Assembly (NCBI RefSeq): GCF_024171865.1
Contig: NZ_JAMTCN010000007.1
Location: forward strand, 124,001 to 188,000
DNA: 64,000 nt
Origin: Prauserella aidingensis
Lineage (GTDB): Bacteria; Actinomycetota; Actinomycetes; Mycobacteriales; Pseudonocardiaceae
Direction of reading: 5' to 3'
The position numbers and the translations under genes are program-made. Below, piece after piece: positions 50,569 to 60,604 of the stretch; the stretch's first letter is position 1; the number at the start of each line of letters is the position of its first letter. A model generated the notes under the pieces. The model worked only from the letters and a program-made list of their open reading frames with translations, was not told where the DNA came from and made no database searches.

Positions 50569-52011
50569 ATGACGCCCCCGCACAATTACCTCGCGGTGAT
50601 CAAGGTCGTCGGTATCGGCGGCGGCGGCGTGAACGCCGTGAACCGCATGATCGAGGTCGGCCTCAAAGGTGTCGAGTTCATCGCGGTGAACACCGACGCC
50701 CAGGCACTGCTGATGTCCGACGCGGACGTCAAGCTCGACATCGGCAGGGAACTGACCCGCGGACTGGGTGCGGGTGCCGCACCCGACGTCGGCCAGCAGG
50801 CTGCCGAGGACCACCGTGAAGAGATCGAGGAGGTCCTCAAGGGCGCCGACATGGTGTTCGTGACCGCGGGCGAGGGCGGTGGCACCGGCACCGGTGGCGC
50901 CCCGGTCGTGGCGCAGATCGCCCGCAAGCTCGGCGCGCTGACCATCGGTGTCGTCACGCGGCCCTTCTCGTTCGAGGGCAAGCGGCGTGGCAAGCAGGCC
51001 GAGGACGGGATACAGGAGCTGCGCAACGAGTGCGACACGCTCATCGTCATCCCGAACGACCGGCTGCTGCAGCTCGGCGACATCGGTGTCTCGCTGATGG
51101 ACGCCTTCCGCTCGGCCGACGAGGTGTTGCTGTCCGGTGTGCAGGGCATCACCGACCTGATCACCACGCCCGGCCTGATCAACCTCGACTTCGCCGACGT
51201 CAAGAGCGTCATGTCGGGGGCGGGTAGTGCACTCATGGGCATCGGCTCGGCGCGTGGCGAGGGTCGCGCCGTGCAGGCAGCGGAGAAGGCGATCAACTCC
51301 CCGCTGCTCGAGGCGTCCATGGACGGTGCGCACGGCGCGTTGCTGTCGATCGCGGGCGGATCCGACCTGGGTCTGTTCGAGATCAACGAGGCGGCGTCGC
51401 TGGTGCAGGAGTCCGCACACCCCGAGGCGAACATCATCTTCGGGACGATCATCGACGACTCGCTCGGTGACGAGGTCAGGGTGACGGTGATCGCGGCCGG
51501 CTTCGACGCGGGCACGCCGACGCACAAGAAGCTGGACCCCGGAACGCTGACGGCGAACGGGTCGACCGCGACGGCGGAGGCGGGCGAGATCGGCGGCGCA
51601 CCCGCGGAATCCGGTGCGCCCGCGGCTCCGTCCGCTCCGGCGCAGCCCGCGGCGGGCAAGCCCGCCGAGCAGTCGGCTCCGGCGTCGCCGGGTGCGACCC
51701 CCGCCAACGGTGCGGCGTCGGCGCACGCCAACGGTGGCGGCGCGGCCCCGCAGTCGGGCGGTGCCCAGCCGGTTCCGGGCACGCAGGGCAGGCCCGCGCC
51801 GCAGGGCCCTGCTCAGCAGGCAGGGCCGCAGCAGGCGGGCCACCAGCAGGCGGGCCACCCGCAGAGTGAGGCCCCGCAGTCGGGAGCCCCGGCCGGTCAG
51901 GGCCAGCCCGCGGCACCGCGTCCGCAGACGGGACTTCCCGGTGGCACGCAGCCGGTGGCCGAGGACCCGGCCGACGACGAGGTCGACGTTCCGCCGTTCA
52001 TGCGCCGCTGA
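50569..52011 (+). CDS. ftsZ: Cell division GTPase FtsZ
   Basis: A 480-residue tubulin homologue that forms the Z ring. Nucleotide motifs [15 protein letters not shown] (residues 13-27) and [10 protein letters not shown] (103-112), T7 loop [12 protein letters not shown]. The conserved core ends near residue 320. A long linker of about 150 residues rich in Ala, Pro, Gly and Gln follows ([15 protein letters not shown]-type repeats), ending in the C-terminal peptide [12 protein letters not shown] that binds SepF and FtsW. AGGAAGG lies upstream of the ATG. Confidence 0.97.
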   Translation: MTPPHNYLAVIKVVGIGGGGVNAVNRMIEVGLKGVEFIAVNTDAQALLMSDADVKLDIGRELTRGLGAGAAPDVGQQAAEDHREEIEEVLKGADMVFVTAGEGGGTGTGGAPVVAQIARKLGALTIGVVTRPFSFEGKRRGKQAEDGIQELRNECDTLIVIPNDRLLQLGDIGVSLMDAFRSADEVLLSGVQGITDLITTPGLINLDFADVKSVMSGAGSALMGIGSARGEGRAVQAAEKAINSPLLEASMDGAHGALLSIAGGSDLGLFEINEAASLVQESAHPEANIIFGTIIDDSLGDEVRVTVIAAGFDAGTPTHKKLDPGTLTANGSTATAEAGEIGGAPAESGAPAAPSAPAQPAAGKPAEQSAPASPGATPANGAASAHANGGGAAPQSGGAQPVPGTQGRPAPQGPAQQAGPQQAGHQQAGHPQSEAPQSGAPAGQGQPAAPRPQTGLPGGTQPVAEDPADDEVDVPPFMRR

Positions 52012-52181
52012 GGCACGTTCGCCGGCATCCCGACACAGTCCGAACACCGGTCGCGTTCGAGGGTCATCGTTCCCGCAGGAGGGGACGGTGGCCCTCGGCG
52101 TGTGTCCGCCGGTCCGTAAGCTCCGAGGCCGACGGCCCCGCAGGGGCGCAGGGTGGACGCGGTGAGCGAAAGGACGATTCG

Positions 52182-52886
52182 GTGCGCATCAGGCGCGTGA
52201 TCACGACGAGGGCGGGTGGGTTCTCGAAGCCGCCGTACGACTCGTTCAACCTCGGCCTGCACGTCGGGGACGACCCCGACGCGGTGCGCGCCAACCGGGC
52301 GAGGCTGGCCTCCGAACTGGGGCTGGCCGAGGACCGTCTCGCGTGGATGGAGCAGGTCCACGGCCGCACGGCGACGATCGTGGACGGCACGGAGACCGAA
52401 CCCGCGGAGGCCACGGACGCCCTCGTGACGGCGACGCCCGGCGTGGTGCCGGTGGTGCTGGTCGCGGACTGCGTGCCGGTGCTGCTGGGCGATGCCGAGG
52501 CGGGCGTGGTCGCCGCGGTGCATGCGGGCAGGGTCGGGGCGCGAGTGGGCGTCGTGCCCGCCGCGCTCGAGGCGATGCGCTCGGTGGGGGCCGAGCCGGG
52601 GCGGATCGAAGCGCTGTTGGGGCCCGCGGTGTGCGGGTCGTGCTACGAGGTGCCCGCCGACATGGCCGACGACGTCGAGAAGCACCTGCCGGGCAGCCGG
52701 TGCCGGAGCCGCAAGGGCACGGCCGCGCTCGATCTCCATGCAGGCCTCTGGCGGCAGCTCGCCGACGCGGGAGTGGGCAGGATCGGCGTCGATCCACGCT
52801 GCACGGTCGAGGACCACACGCTGTTCAGCCACCGCAGGGACAACCCGTCGGGCCGGATCGCCGCACTGACGTGGATCGAGGAGTGA
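52182..52886 (+). CDS. pgeF: Laccase-domain protein PgeF/YfiH (purine nucleoside phosphorylase-like, peptidoglycan editing)
   Basis: A 234-residue cytoplasmic DUF152 protein. Zinc-site motifs: EQVHG (His), VADCVPV (Cys) and AAVHAGRVG (His). Members act on adenosine/inosine and, in E. coli, correct misincorporated residues in UDP-MurNAc peptide; the place between ftsZ and sepF suits the second role. GTG start after AAGGA; a -10-like TAAGCT at 52117 may give it its own promoter. GTGA overlap with yggS. Confidence 0.88.
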   Translation: MRIRRVITTRAGGFSKPPYDSFNLGLHVGDDPDAVRANRARLASELGLAEDRLAWMEQVHGRTATIVDGTETEPAEATDALVTATPGVVPVVLVADCVPVLLGDAEAGVVAAVHAGRVGARVGVVPAALEAMRSVGAEPGRIEALLGPAVCGSCYEVPADMADDVEKHLPGSRCRSRKGTAALDLHAGLWRQLADAGVGRIGVDPRCTVEDHTLFSHRRDNPSGRIAALTWIEE

Positions 52887-53650
52887 CCGTGACCGTCGAG
52901 AGCCAGGGCGACCCGAGGCGCCGCGACGAGCTGGCGGCCTCGCTGGAGCAGGTGCGGAACCGGATCGACGCGGCATGCGCCGCGGCCGGGCGCCGCCCGG
53001 GCGACGTGCGGTTGCTCGCCGTGACGAAGACGTTTCCGGCCTCCGACGCCGCGTTGCTGAGCGACCTCGGGCTCACGGATCTGGCCGAGAACCGGGACCA
53101 GGAGGCCGCGCCGAAGGCCGTCGAGGTCGCCGAACTGCGGCCGGAGGCGACCGTGCGCTGGCACATGGTCGGACGGTTGCAGCGCAACAAGGCGAAATCG
53201 GTCGCAGGCTGGGCGAGTGAGGTTCAGTCCGTCGATTCCGCGCGACTCGCCGAAGCACTCGCCAAGGCCGTTCGAGGCGCCCAGGACGCGGGTACGCGGT
53301 CCGCACCGCTGGACGTGCTGTTGCAGGCGAGCCTCGACACCGCCGAGGACGCGCAGCGGCGCGGCGGCTGCCCGCTCGACGAGTTGCCGCAGCTCGCGGA
53401 CGTCGTCGCTCGTTCGGGTGAGGCGCTGCGGTTGCGGGGAGTCATGGCCGTCGCTCCGTTGGGCGGTGATCCGGAACCGGCGTTCGCCCGGCTGGCCGAG
53501 GCCCACGCGAGGGTGAGGCGTGATCATCCCGACGCTGTGGAACTTTCAGCAGGGATGAGCGGGGACGTGGAGGCCGCGGTGGCGCACGGCTCGACTTGTG
53601 TGCGTGTCGGAACCGCGTTGCTCGGTGGCCGCGGTCTAGCCTCGCCCTAG
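52883..53650 (+). CDS. PLP homeostasis protein YggS/PipY
   Basis: A 255-residue TIM-barrel PLP-binding protein of the alanine-racemase N-domain fold. The Schiff-base lysine is in LLAVTKTFP; further signatures are DLAENRDQEAAPKA, WHMVGRLQRNKAKSV, and the phosphate-binding AVELSAGMSGDVEAAVAHGST. It keeps vitamin B6 vitamers in balance; the gene commonly sits beside sepF. GTGA overlap with pgeF; a second GTG at 52889 could also serve. Confidence 0.92.
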   Translation: MTVTVESQGDPRRRDELAASLEQVRNRIDAACAAAGRRPGDVRLLAVTKTFPASDAALLSDLGLTDLAENRDQEAAPKAVEVAELRPEATVRWHMVGRLQRNKAKSVAGWASEVQSVDSARLAEALAKAVRGAQDAGTRSAPLDVLLQASLDTAEDAQRRGGCPLDELPQLADVVARSGEALRLRGVMAVAPLGGDPEPAFARLAEAHARVRRDHPDAVELSAGMSGDVEAAVAHGSTCVRVGTALLGGRGLASP

Positions 53651-53728
53651 AGACGTTCACCCACAGTGGCGTTTTGCGGTGACTCAGCGTCAGGGGTGGG
53701 GACGCGACCGTGCGGGCGAGGGAGAGGC

Positions 53729-54391
53729 ATGAGCACGCTGCACAAGCTGAAGGCCTACTTCGGGATGGTCCCTGCCGAGGACGACTACGACTACGACGAC
53801 TACCGGCGCGGCTATGCCGACGACCGGGAGGCGTACGACTCCTACGAGGCCTACGACTCGTATGACGCGTACGACCGCGGCAGGGCCGACTATCGGGAGG
53901 CGGACTACGACGAGCCGCCACGCCGGGGCCGCTCGCGGTACCACGTCATGGACGAGTTCGAGGAGCCCGAGCCACCGCGGACGCGGCGTTCGGCGCCGGA
54001 GCCGTCTCCGGTCCACGGCTCGCTCGCCGTCGACCGGCAGCCGGAGCCGGTCACGCGGCTGCGCCCGGCGCCGGAGCCGCCTGCGCGGAGCTCCGCGGCC
54101 AACCGTGACCCGTTGAGCCGGATCCGCACGCTGCACCCGACGAGCTACACCGAGGCCCGCGAGATCGGCGAGGCGTACCGGGACGGCACGCCGGTGATCA
54201 TCAACCTGACCGAAATGGACAACGCGGACGCCAAGCGCGTCGTCGACTTCGCCGCGGGACTCGCCTTCGCCCTCCGCGGTTCGATGGACCGGGTCACGAA
54301 CAAGGTGTTCTTGCTCTCCCCTCCGGACGCCGACGTCTCGGCCGAGGACCGCAGGCGCATCGCCGAGGGCGGACTGTTCCTGCGCCGCTGA
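53729..54391 (+). CDS. sepF: Z-ring membrane anchor SepF
   Basis: A 220-residue division protein. Residues 1-12 (MSTLHKLKAYFG) are the amphipathic membrane-binding helix; 15-120 are a Tyr/Asp/Arg/Pro-rich disordered linker; the conserved globular domain runs from HPTSYTEAREIGEAYRDGTPVI to RRIAEGGLFLRR and contains the DFAAGLAFALRGSM helix that binds the FtsZ tail. Essential FtsZ anchor in Actinobacteria, which lack FtsA and ZipA. ATG follows GGAGAGG. Confidence 0.93.
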   Translation: MSTLHKLKAYFGMVPAEDDYDYDDYRRGYADDREAYDSYEAYDSYDAYDRGRADYREADYDEPPRRGRSRYHVMDEFEEPEPPRTRRSAPEPSPVHGSLAVDRQPEPVTRLRPAPEPPARSSAANRDPLSRIRTLHPTSYTEAREIGEAYRDGTPVIINLTEMDNADAKRVVDFAAGLAFALRGSMDRVTNKVFLLSPPDADVSAEDRRRIAEGGLFLRR

Positions 54392-54517
54392 TCCGCGTCG
54401 TCGGCGACGTCTCGCGGTCGCCGGTGGCCGCGCAGGCCCCGGTGTTCCCGCCGCCGGTCACCCGGCCACCGCCGGGCGCCGGGGGAGGGCCGTCGGGCGC
54501 GTCGCCGGGCCGGTGGC

Positions 54518-54545
54518 CCACAACGTCGCCGGTTGTGGCTAGAGT
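54518..54545 (+). promoter_or_regulatory. yggT promoter: inverted repeat and leaderless -10
   Basis: CCACAAC (54518-54524), 7-nt spacer, GTTGTGG (54532-54538), then TAGAGT (54540-54545) as -10. GTG at 54552 is 6 nt downstream, implying a leaderless mRNA. The dyad may be an operator. Confidence 0.45.
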
Positions 54546-54551
54546 GGCGGC

Positions 54552-54836
54552 GTGGATGCGGTCCGGATGGTCTTTTATTGGCTGCTCTTTGTCTTCTGGC
54601 TCCTGCTCACGGCGCGGATCGTCGTCGAGCTTGTACGGGCTTTCGCGCGCGAATGGCGACCTGCGGGAGGGGTTGCGGTCGCGGTCGAGAGCATCTACAC
54701 AGTGACAGACCCACCGGTCAAGCTCGTGCGACGTGTTATTCCCGTCGTGCGGATAGGCGGCGTGGGCCTGGACTTATCGATTATGGTGCTGCTGTTGGTT
54801 GTGTTCATCGGGATGCAACTGGCGCTACCCGGGTGA
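54552..54836 (+). CDS. YggT family membrane protein
   Basis: A 94-residue protein with two membrane helices (about 8-27 and 72-91) and the loop motif IYTVTDPPVKLVRRVIPVVR that defines the YggT family. Its role is unclear, perhaps in osmotic or septal membrane function; it is usually found between sepF and divIVA. No ribosome binding site; a -10 element 6 nt upstream of the GTG suggests leaderless translation. Confidence 0.9.
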   Translation: MDAVRMVFYWLLFVFWLLLTARIVVELVRAFAREWRPAGGVAVAVESIYTVTDPPVKLVRRVIPVVRIGGVGLDLSIMVLLLVVFIGMQLALPG

Positions 54837-54885
54837 CGGGGAACCCGGATCGTCCGACAGCCCATGGAGTGCGTGAGGTGATCTG

Positions 54886-55809
54886 ATGTCGTTGACCCCT
54901 GCTGACGTGCATAACGTCGCGTTCAGCAAGCCGCCTATCGGCAAGCGGGGCTACAACGAGGACGAGGTGGATGCGTTCCTCGACCTGGTGGAGACGGAAC
55001 TTGCCCGGTTGATCGAGGACAACAACGAGCTGCGCCAGCAGGTGGAGCAGCTCGATGCCGAGCTCGAGTCGACCCGCGGTGAGCTGGAGTCGGCGAAGGC
55101 GGGCGGCGGTGCCGCGCCTGCGGCCCAGCAGCCCGCTCCGCAGCGCGGATCCACCGACGAGGCCCCGTCGCGGCGGCTGGCCCCGGTGCCGCCCCCGTCG
55201 TCGACCGAGCAGACGCAGGCCACGGCCGCGGGGCTGCTCGGTGGTGAGAACGGCGAGCCGAACGTGCAGGCCGCGAAGGTCCTGGGCCTGGCCCAGGAGA
55301 TGGCCGACCGGCTGACCGCCGAGGCCAAGACCGAGTCCGACGGCATGCTCGCCGAGGCCAGGACGAAGTCCGAGCAGTTGCTGTCGGATGCCCGCTCGAA
55401 GGCGGACTCGATGGTCAACGAGGCGCGTACGCGCGCCGAGAGCATGCTCAACGACGCACGGACCCGGGCGGAGACGCTCGAGCGTCAGGCGCGCGACAAG
55501 GCGACCACTCTGGATCGCGAGGCGCAGCGCAAGTACACCGAGACGATGAACAACCTGAACACCGAGAAGGGCGAGCTCAACAAGAAGATCGAGGAGCTGC
55601 GCACCATCGAGCGCGAGTACCGGACGCGGCTCCGCGGCTTCCTGGAATCGCAGCTGCGTGAGCTCGACGATCGCGGGTCGGCAGCGCCGGCCTCGGCGTC
55701 GACGTCCTCCTCGTCCGAATCGTCGTCGTCCTCGACGAGCGGTTCCGGCTCGAACTCCTCGAACGGCAGCCAGGGCTACTCGTTCGGCCCCCGAGCCGAA
55801 GCGGGCTGA
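54886..55809 (+). CDS. divIVA: Polar growth scaffold DivIVA (Wag31)
   Basis: A 307-residue coiled-coil protein that marks curved pole membranes and directs apical wall growth. N-terminal lipid-binding domain [36 protein letters not shown]; coiled coil 1 about 40-70; a Pro/Ala/Gln linker about 75-120; long coiled coil about 130-255 with repeating [27 protein letters not shown] heptad units; Ser-rich tail. GAGGTGAT precedes the ATG. Confidence 0.95.
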   Translation: MSLTPADVHNVAFSKPPIGKRGYNEDEVDAFLDLVETELARLIEDNNELRQQVEQLDAELESTRGELESAKAGGGAAPAAQQPAPQRGSTDEAPSRRLAPVPPPSSTEQTQATAAGLLGGENGEPNVQAAKVLGLAQEMADRLTAEAKTESDGMLAEARTKSEQLLSDARSKADSMVNEARTRAESMLNDARTRAETLERQARDKATTLDREAQRKYTETMNNLNTEKGELNKKIEELRTIEREYRTRLRGFLESQLRELDDRGSAAPASASTSSSSESSSSSTSGSGSNSSNGSQGYSFGPRAEAG

Positions 55810-55875
55810 CGGCCTGCCGACGTTGCCGACGCACACGGCGCCCTCACCGGCGCCGCCGGGCTGATGTTCACCGAG

Positions 55876-55925
55876 AGAGACGACTCCGACACCCTGAGGA
55901 AGGGGTCGGGGTCGTCTCTTTCTCG
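55876..55925 (+). terminator. Intrinsic terminator after divIVA
   Basis: A 15-bp stem (55876-55890 with 55905-55919, one G-U pair) around a 14-nt loop, followed by TTTCTC. It is the clearest intrinsic terminator in the window and closes the dcw segment. Confidence 0.85.
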
Positions 55926-55943
55926 TTCGTGTTGTAATTCACT

Positions 55944-56576
55944 GTGCTCTACATCGTTCTGATTCTCGTGCTGGGGGCGCTCGGCCTCGTGGTCGCGGCG
56001 CTGATCACCGCCGACTCGCTGTGGGCCTGGGTGTCACTGGGTGTGTCCGTACTCGCGGCGATCCTGCTCGTGATCGATTGGTGGCGTCGCCGTTCGGCGG
56101 GGGACGAGCCCGCGCGTGGCACGCCGGCGGAATCGGACACGGCCACGGCGGACACGGCCGACTCCGACGCGTCCTCCACCGCGGCCGGCACGAACGCCGA
56201 GGACGCCGAGGACGCCGAGGCTGCCGCGGACGTCGACACCGGGGACGGTGCCGCAGGTGGGGAGACCGACGAGCGCGTCGGCGACGGGCAGACGGAGTTG
56301 ATCCCCGCCGAGGGTGATCTGGCCGATCCGGAGGACGAACCGGCCATCGAGGACTCCTCCGACGACGACGCGCTGCTGATGGCGCGCCTGGAGGACGAGG
56401 TGCTGGTCGTCGACGAACGGCCGCGCTACCACCTCGCGGAGTGCGCGTGGCTCGGCGAGCGGGAGACGATCCCGCTGCCCGCGCGGGAGGCCAGGGAACT
56501 CGGCTTCAGCCCCTGCAGCCGGTGCGCCCCGGACGGGACGCTGGCGCGGCGGCACCGCGACGGCGCGGGTGCGTGA
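55944..56576 (+). CDS. Small membrane protein with acidic linker and C-terminal H-x3-C / C-x2-C motif
   Basis: A 210-residue protein not assigned to a named family. Two hydrophobic helices (about 2-20 and 27-46) and a basic WWRRR stop are followed by an Asp/Glu/Ala/Thr-rich linker to about 145. The C-terminal part has YHLAECAWLGERETIPLP and GFSPCSRCAPDG: His, Cys...Cys-x2-Cys could bind zinc. Similar genes occur between divIVA and ileS in related genera. GTG start; TGTAAT lies 5 nt upstream, so it may be leaderless. Confidence 0.7.
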   Translation: MLYIVLILVLGALGLVVAALITADSLWAWVSLGVSVLAAILLVIDWWRRRSAGDEPARGTPAESDTATADTADSDASSTAAGTNAEDAEDAEAAADVDTGDGAAGGETDERVGDGQTELIPAEGDLADPEDEPAIEDSSDDDALLMARLEDEVLVVDERPRYHLAECAWLGERETIPLPAREARELGFSPCSRCAPDGTLARRHRDGAGA

Positions 56577-56608
56577 GAGCCCGGTTCGCGACCGGTTATC
56601 CTGAACAC

Positions 56609-56861
56609 ACACGGCGACGATCCGGCCATCACCGGGGAGCTTCCGGAAGAACGGACGCCGCGCGGCCACACGCCCGCGGCGACCCAGTAGAACCGGACGG
56701 CAGCGGCCCGTCACAGCCGCCGAACGAGGGGTCCGCGCCGACCGGCGCGGGCAAGCGGGGTGGTACCGCGGAACGTGCGCTCATGCAGCGCTCGCGTCGT
56801 CCCCGTGTGGGCCGGAAGGCCCGTACGGCAACACGGACATTTTCCGCGAGGAGCACACCGG
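56609..56861 (+). ncRNA. T-box riboswitch leader of ileS (translational type)
   Basis: The T-box core TGGTACCGCGG (56761-56771) is preceded by AAGCGGGG. Upstream, CCATCACCGGGGAGC holds the Ile specifier ATC (56628-56630), the layout of the ultrashort stem I in actinobacterial ileS T-boxes. The T of TGGT pairs with the A discriminator of tRNA-Ile. The ribosome binding site GAGGAG (56848-56853) lies at the end, with no terminator hairpin and T-run, so control should act by sequestering that site. A -10 TATCCT (56597-56602) fits a start near 56609. Confidence 0.9.
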
Positions 56862-59800
56862 ATGTACCCCAAGGCATCCGTCGGCGCACAGCCCGCCGAC
56901 GAGGTCCCGTCGCAGCCGTCCTTTCCCGCGCTGGAGAAGGACATCCTGGCCTACTGGGAGAGCGACCGCACCTTCCAGGCCAGCATCGAGGCACGCGACG
57001 CGGGCACCGGAGGTGACAACGACTACGTCTTCTACGACGGCCCGCCGTTCGCCAACGGGCTGCCGCACTACGGCCATCTGCTGACCGGGTACGTCAAGGA
57101 CATCGTTCCCCGCTACCAGACGATGCGCGGCAAGCGGGTCGAGCGGCGGTTCGGCTGGGACACCCACGGCCTGCCCGCCGAGCTCGAGGCGGAGAAGCAG
57201 CTCGGCATCACCGACAAGTCGCAGATCGACGAGATGGGCATCGCCGAGTTCAACCGGGCGTGCCGCGAGTCGGTGCTGCGCTACACCGCCGAGTGGCAGG
57301 ACTACGTCACGCGGCAGGCGCGGTGGGTCGACTTCGACAACGACTACAAGACGCTCGACGTCACCTACATGGAATCGGTGATCTGGGCGTTCAAGCGGCT
57401 GTGGGACAAGGGCCTGGTCTACGAGGGCTACCGGGTGCTGCCGTACTGCTGGCGCGACGAGACGCCGCTGTCCAACCACGAGCTGCGCATGGACGACGAC
57501 GTCTACCAGTCGCGGCAGGACCCGGCCGTCACCGTCGGCTACCGCGTCGAGGGGAACGACAGCGAGCTGGACGGTGCGCACCTGCTCATCTGGACGACGA
57601 CGCCGTGGACCGTGCCGTCCAACCTGGCCACGGCCGTGCACCCCGACGTGGACTACGTCCAGGTCGCCGACGCCGAGGGCAGGCGGTTCGTGCTCGCCGA
57701 GGCCCGCGTCGGCGCCTACGCGAAGGAACTCGGGGACGAGCCGTCCGTCGTGGCCCGGTACAAGGGCTCCGACCTGCTCGGCCTCCGCTACGCGCCGCCG
57801 TTCCCGTACTTCACCGGCAGGGAGAACGCGCACCGCGTGCTGTCGGCCGACTACGTGACCACCGACGACGGCACGGGCATCGTCCACATCGCCCCGGCCT
57901 ACGGTGAGGAGGACAAGGTCGTCACCGACGCGGCGGGCATCACGCCGGTGACCCCCGTGGACGCCAAGGGCCGGTTCGACTCCCAGGTGCCCGACTACGA
58001 GGGCCAGCAGGTCTTCGAGGCCAACCCGAACATCATCCGCGACCTGAAGAACGGCACCGGCTCGGCGGCGCAGCAGGGCGCGATCCTGCTGCGGCACGAG
58101 ACGTACGAGCACAGCTACCCGCACTGCTGGCGGTGCCGGAACCCGCTCATCTACCGGGCGGTGTCGTCCTGGTTCGTCGCCGTGACCGAGTTCAAGGACC
58201 GGATGGTCGAGCTGAACCAGCAGATCACCTGGTACCCGGACCACATCAAGGACGGCCAGTTCGGCAAGTGGCTCGAGAACGCGCGTGACTGGTCGATCTC
58301 GCGCAACCGCTACTGGGGGACGCCGATCCCGGTGTGGGTCTCCGACGACCCGAACCATCCGCGGGTGGACGTCTACGGTTCGCTCGACGAACTCGAACGC
58401 GACTTCGGGGTGCGGCCGACCGACCTGCACCGGCCGTACATCGACGAGTTGACCCGGCCGAACCCGGACGACCCGTCGGGCACGTCGACGATGCGGCGCG
58501 TGCCGGACGTGCTGGACGTGTGGTTCGACTCCGGGTCGATGCCGTACGCCCAGGTGCACTACCCGTTCGAGAACACCGAGTGGTTCGAGCAGCACTACCC
58601 GGGCGATTTCATCGTCGAGTACATCGGCCAGACCCGCGGCTGGTTCTACACGCTGCACGTGCTGGCCACGGCGCTGTTCGACCGGCCGTCGTTCCGGACC
58701 TGCGTCTCGCACGGCATCGTGCTCGGCTCCGACGGGCAGAAGATGTCGAAGTCGCTGCGGAACTACCCGGACGTCAACGAGGTGTTCGACCGGGACGGTT
58801 CCGACGCGATGCGCTGGTACCTGATGGCGAGCCCGATCCTGCGGGGCGGCAACCTGGTCGTCACGGAGAAGGGGATCCGCGACGCGGTGCGCCAGGCGGT
58901 GCTGCCGCTGTGGAACTCCTACTACTTCCTGGCGCTGTACGCGAACGCCGAGGGCATTGAGGGAACATCGGTCACCGACGCCGAAGCGATGGCGCAGGCC
59001 GGCAAGCAGCCCTCGCGGCACGTGCTCGACCGCTACATCCTCGCCAAGACGCGGGAGCTGGTCGCCGACGTCCAGTCCGCATTGGACGGTTACGACATCG
59101 CGGGCGGGTGCGCCACGTTGCGCGACTACCTCGAGGTGCTGACGAACTGGTACGTGCGGCGTTCCCGCGACCGGTTCTGGGCGGGCGAGAAGGCCGCGGT
59201 CGACACGCTGCACACGGTCCTGGAGACGGTGTGCCGGGTGGCCGCACCGCTGTTGCCGATGACGACGGAGGCCGTGTGGCGCGGGCTGACCGGTGGCCGG
59301 TCGGTGCACCTGGCCGACTGGCCGGACACCGCGGCGCTGCCCGCGGATCCGGAGCTGGTCACGGCGATGGACCGGGTGCGGCAGGTGTGCTCGTCGGCGT
59401 TGTCGCTGCGCAAGGCGCACAAGCTGCGGGTGCGGCTGCCGTTGGCGTCGCTGCTCGTGGCCGCCGACGACGCCGAGGTGCTGCGGCCGTTCGCCGACAT
59501 CGTCGCCGACGAGGTGAACGTCAAGGCGGTCGAGCTGACCACCGACGTCGCGGCCCACGGCTCGTTCGAGATCGCCGTCAACGCGCGTGCGGCCGGACCG
59601 CGGCTGGGCAAGGACGTGCAGACCGTGATCAAGGCCGTGAAGGCGGGTGACTGGTCGACCACGGCCGAGGGCGCGGTCGTCGCCGCCGGGATCGAACTGG
59701 TCGAGGGCGAGTACGAACGCAAGCTGGTCGCCTCCGGCGAGGGCGTGGCGGGCGAGCTGCCCGGCGGTTCCGGACTGGTGCTGCTCGACACCGACGTGAC

Positions 59801-60071
59801 GCCGGAGCTGGCCGCCGAGGGCATGGCGCGCGACCTGGTGCGCGTGGTCCAACAGGCCCGGCGCGACGCGGGCCTCGACGTGGCCGACCGCATCGCGCTG
59901 ACGATCGACGCGTCGGACGCGGTCGCCGCGGCGGTCCGGGTGCATCAGGAGTTCGTGGCCGCCGAGACGCTGGCCACGGAGGTGTCGTACGCCTCGGTGA
60001 CCGACGGATTCGCCGGCGCGGTCGGCGACGGGGACAAGGTGACGGTCGCGGTCCGCAGGCACGCGGGCTGA
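56862..60071 (+). CDS. ileS: Isoleucyl-tRNA synthetase IleS (eukaryote-like type)
   Basis: A 1069-residue class I synthetase. The HIGH element reads H69-Y-G-H72 ([14 protein letters not shown]) and KMSKS is at 627-631. Between them lies the CP1 editing domain with [13 protein letters not shown] and the [15 protein letters not shown] block. C-terminal anticodon-binding domain from about 720. The form with this length and the [10 protein letters not shown] block is the eukaryote-like IleS2 class, known for low mupirocin sensitivity. Start ATG at 56862 follows GAGGAG and a T-box leader. Confidence 0.96.
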   Translation: MYPKASVGAQPADEVPSQPSFPALEKDILAYWESDRTFQASIEARDAGTGGDNDYVFYDGPPFANGLPHYGHLLTGYVKDIVPRYQTMRGKRVERRFGWDTHGLPAELEAEKQLGITDKSQIDEMGIAEFNRACRESVLRYTAEWQDYVTRQARWVDFDNDYKTLDVTYMESVIWAFKRLWDKGLVYEGYRVLPYCWRDETPLSNHELRMDDDVYQSRQDPAVTVGYRVEGNDSELDGAHLLIWTTTPWTVPSNLATAVHPDVDYVQVADAEGRRFVLAEARVGAYAKELGDEPSVVARYKGSDLLGLRYAPPFPYFTGRENAHRVLSADYVTTDDGTGIVHIAPAYGEEDKVVTDAAGITPVTPVDAKGRFDSQVPDYEGQQVFEANPNIIRDLKNGTGSAAQQGAILLRHETYEHSYPHCWRCRNPLIYRAVSSWFVAVTEFKDRMVELNQQITWYPDHIKDGQFGKWLENARDWSISRNRYWGTPIPVWVSDDPNHPRVDVYGSLDELERDFGVRPTDLHRPYIDELTRPNPDDPSGTSTMRRVPDVLDVWFDSGSMPYAQVHYPFENTEWFEQHYPGDFIVEYIGQTRGWFYTLHVLATALFDRPSFRTCVSHGIVLGSDGQKMSKSLRNYPDVNEVFDRDGSDAMRWYLMASPILRGGNLVVTEKGIRDAVRQAVLPLWNSYYFLALYANAEGIEGTSVTDAEAMAQAGKQPSRHVLDRYILAKTRELVADVQSALDGYDIAGGCATLRDYLEVLTNWYVRRSRDRFWAGEKAAVDTLHTVLETVCRVAAPLLPMTTEAVWRGLTGGRSVHLADWPDTAALPADPELVTAMDRVRQVCSSALSLRKAHKLRVRLPLASLLVAADDAEVLRPFADIVADEVNVKAVELTTDVAAHGSFEIAVNARAAGPRLGKDVQTVIKAVKAGDWSTTAEGAVVAAGIELVEGEYERKLVASGEGVAGELPGGSGLVLLDTDVTPELAAEGMARDLVRVVQQARRDAGLDVADRIALTIDASDAVAAAVRVHQEFVAAETLATEVSYASVTDGFAGAVGDGDKVTVAVRRHAG

Positions 60072-60093
60072 CCGCCCGGTTCGGGAGTCGGCG

Positions 60094-60143
60094 AGCCCGG
60101 ATGAGCCCGATGAAGATCTCTTCATCGTCGGCTCATCCGGGCT
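60094..60143. repeat. Long imperfect inverted repeat between ileS and the two-component operon
   Basis: Arms 60094-60115 and 60120-60143 pair over 22 positions with a single 2-nt bulge (60128-60129) around a 4-nt loop. The inner part reads GATGAAG-ATCT-CTTCATC. No T-run follows. Direct GATGA / TCATC half-sites at about 9-nt steps within the arms look like OmpR-type response regulator sites, so this may be an operator, the ileS terminator, or both. Confidence 0.8.
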
Positions 60144-60170
60144 TCGTCGTCCCGGGGGAGAGTGGGGACC

Positions 60171-60566
60171 ATGAAACCGACACCGAGGGCGCTGGCGCTG
60201 GTCGCCGTCCTGGCCCTGCCGGTCGCCGCGGTGATCGCGACGTTGGTGCTCCGCGGCTCCGACGCGCCGGTCAACGAGACCCCGGTCGTCCGCATCGGCG
60301 GGGCCGACGGTCCCCGCAGTGAGCTGCCGTCGCTGCCGGACGGCCCGTCGTCGCAGGCATCCACGACAGGCGGGCCGGAGCGGCCGCCGAGTCCGCAGCC
60401 CACCTCGAAGCCGCCCACTCACCGGCCGGAGTCCCGCCCGGAGCCCCAGCCGCAGCCTCAGCCGACCCGTGAGGTCGTGCCGCCACCGCCGCCGGTCGAC
60501 GATGATGACGACGGAGACGACGACGGCGACGACGACCGGGACGACGATGACGATGACGACGACTGA
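60171..60566 (+). CDS. Small membrane-anchored protein with Pro-rich stalk and poly-Asp tail
   Basis: A 131-residue protein of no named family. Residues 7-27 form a membrane helix or signal anchor with the rest outside. Residues 50-110 are Pro/Ser/Gln-rich (RPEPQPQPQPTREVVPPPPP-like), and the last 22 residues are nearly all Asp with a few Gly and Arg. Such a tail could bind Ca, Mg or cationic peptides. It lies directly upstream of a histidine kinase and response regulator and probably belongs to the same transcript, so it may be an accessory sensor or the target of the system. GGGGGAGAG precedes the ATG. Confidence 0.72.
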   Translation: MKPTPRALALVAVLALPVAAVIATLVLRGSDAPVNETPVVRIGGADGPRSELPSLPDGPSSQASTTGGPERPPSPQPTSKPPTHRPESRPEPQPQPQPTREVVPPPPPVDDDDDGDDDGDDDRDDDDDDDD

Positions 60567-60604
60567 CCACCGAGGCCTGCGCGGCCCGGCTCGCGCGGTG
60601 GCCG

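Noticed and set aside
56781-60422. A 1213-residue open frame on the minus strand
   Set aside because: Antisense to ileS and the T-box leader; composition is that of a GC-bias shadow frame with no recognisable motif.
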